A stretch of DNA of 64,000 nucleotides. Origin: Savagea serpentis (GTDB lineage Bacteria; Bacillota; Bacilli; Bacillales_A; Planococcaceae). A program made the position numbers and the translations under genes. This document shows positions 62,799 through 64,000 of this stretch, piece after piece. The notes below the pieces were generated by a model that was not told the DNA's origin, did no database searches, and saw nothing but the letters and a program-made list of their open reading frames with translations. Position 1 is the first letter of the stretch. Each line of letters begins with the position of its first letter. Where the stretch lies: contig NZ_JADKPV010000002.1 in assembly GCF_015351395.1 (NCBI RefSeq), positions 1 to 64,000 on the forward strand, written 5' to 3'.

Positions 62799-64000
62799 AT
62801 GAAAGCGAATCAGTTGTTTTTAGAAGAGATGCTCGACGTGAATCGACGTACTGGGGTCATTCGATTGCATGAAGAGCGCGTCGTGTTGTTTTCGAATGAG
62901 GCGCTCGGTATTTTAAGTTCGGATCTCATTCATACACTCGGCATTGAGCGAGCGAAAGGTTTTTTAATGCGTTTCGGTTGGTCGTGGGGATATCGAGATG
63001 CGGAGACGTTACAAGCGAAATATGATTGGACGTCGCTCAAAGAATTGTTGTTAGCAGGGCCTGTCATGCATACGATTGCGGGTGTCGTCACTGTAGAACC
63101 GGATCAAATCGAAATAACAGACGATGCCTTGTTTTTCTCTGGATATTGGCGCAATTCGTATGAAGCGGATCTTCATTTATTAAAGCATGGCGTGCGTGAA
63201 GAGTTTTCGTGTTGGTCTTTACTCGGTTATGCGAGCGGTTATTTGTCTGCTAGTTTCGGTCATAAAGTGTTAGCGTACGAGCTCACTTGTCGTGCGAAAG
63301 GGGACGAAGCTTGTTATTTTGAAGCGCGTACGGTGGAGCATTTAGATGCATGTCACCAAAAAGATTTGAAATATTATAAAGAAGAATCGATGAATGACAT
63401 TTTAGAAGATACGTATCGTCAAATGGAATTGTTGCATCAACATATCGATGAAGCGAAACAGTTTCGTGATTTATTAACGGAGCACTTTTTATCGGATGAA
63501 AATATTGAAACGACTTTATCTTTACTGCGTGATTGTTTACAAAAAACAGTACGGGTTGAAAAGTACGGGGCCATTATTGCCTCTTCAACAGTCGAGCCAC
63601 CACTTGAACAGCGAGAAGAGATTCGCTATCCGATCGTATCGAAAGATGAATTGCTCGGGTCTTTATTAATCGATGTGGAAGAGCCGTTGACGCAGCGAGA
63701 AGAGTTACTCGTCCAACAAGCGCTCGTTGTGTTGAAAATTCAAATGTATCACGAGCTGAAAATGATGGAGTCGATTTGGACGAAGCGTTCGAATTTTATT
63801 GATGATATCGTCAACGGTCGCTTTACGAGCGATTCAACATTGCGTCATCAAGCGGCACTGTTTGAGCTCGATGCGGATGCGTCGTATATGGTCGTCAGTT
63901 TTAAATTATCACGTAAAGAAGATAGTGAAGAAGCAGTCGCTTATTTATCCCATCATTACGAAGAGTTTCAAACATTTATGCGAGAAGGATATGTGACGAT
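62799..64000 (+). CDS. XylR_N / V4R-domain sensor-regulator, probably PucR-type activator; 3' end cut by window
   Basis: 400 codons visible from ATG 62799, after AAAGGGGG. Residues about 1-95 resemble XylR_N (activator domain of aromatic-sensing regulators: GIERAKGFLMRFGWSWGYRDA). Then a V4R domain (CWSLLGYASGYLSASFGHKVLAYELTCRAKGDEACYF) with its conserved Cys pair, a coiled segment about 200-225, a GAF-like part, and from about 365 a strand pattern (YMVVSFKLSR) that in PucR/CdaR proteins precedes a C-terminal helix-turn-helix. It likely senses a small hydrophobic or aromatic molecule. Its target operon should lie just beyond the window. Confidence 0.8.
   Translation, partial: MKANQLFLEEMLDVNRRTGVIRLHEERVVLFSNEALGILSSDLIHTLGIERAKGFLMRFGWSWGYRDAETLQAKYDWTSLKELLLAGPVMHTIAGVVTVEPDQIEITDDALFFSGYWRNSYEADLHLLKHGVREEFSCWSLLGYASGYLSASFGHKVLAYELTCRAKGDEACYFEARTVEHLDACHQKDLKYYKEESMNDILEDTYRQMELLHQHIDEAKQFRDLLTEHFLSDENIETTLSLLRDCLQKTVRVEKYGAIIASSTVEPPLEQREEIRYPIVSKDELLGSLLIDVEEPLTQREELLVQQALVVLKIQMYHELKMMESIWTKRSNFIDDIVNGRFTSDSTLRHQAALFELDADASYMVVSFKLSRKEDSEEAVAYLSHHYEEFQTFMREGYVT

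Overview
The window is a chromosomal stretch of a low-to-moderate GC Gram-positive bacterium of the order Bacillales. Evidence: the ctsR-mcsA-mcsB-clpC-radA order, the sigH-rpmG-secE-nusG block, the rif/str/S10/spc/alpha ribosomal super-operon, CtsR and CcpA-type operators, a cysteine T-box, TTG starts on rpoB, rpoC and rpsI, and strong AGGAGG ribosome binding sites. A palindromic intergenic repeat near 62.5 kb resembles, from memory, one scattered through Planococcaceae/Caryophanaceae and related bacilli, so I lean to that family; the sequence alone does not prove it.

Layout. 1-12.2 kb is accessory metabolism: a partial M20 amidohydrolase (minus), a divergent DASS dicarboxylate transporter, an aldehyde dehydrogenase/DUF779 pair behind a consensus cre site, small unknown proteins, an NAD(P)-binding protein, a DCC-family protein, an ECF sigma/anti-sigma pair (minus), bioY-bioB, and a membrane protein of unknown function. 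12.2-19.7 kb is the CtsR stress operon (ctsR-mcsA-mcsB-clpC) followed by radA and a PIN-TRAM protein; clpC has its own second CtsR-controlled promoter. 19.7-27.1 kb carries ispD-ispF-gltX, a T-box, then cysE-cysS-mrnC-rlmB-yacP-sigH. 27.1-62.3 kb is the transcription/translation super-operon from rpmG-secE-nusG through rpoBC, fusA-tuf, S10-spc-alpha, the ECF energising module ecfA1-ecfA2-ecfT, truA and rplM-rpsI. 62.3-64 kb holds a repeat, an orphan terminator and the start of a XylR_N/V4R regulator.

Regulation is mostly RNA-based. I see a Cys T-box, L10 and L13 leaders, two copies of a possible L1 site, a structured S10 leader with two tandem promoters, an attenuator-like hairpin before rpoB, and an attenuator-like leader with mutually exclusive helices before ecfA1. 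The last is the best candidate for an undescribed element. Three genes that I expect at these positions in Bacillus subtilis are absent: disA (radA/yacL), rsmC (rplL/rpoB) and map (adk/infA). I saw no tRNA, rRNA, CRISPR array, transposase or phage gene.
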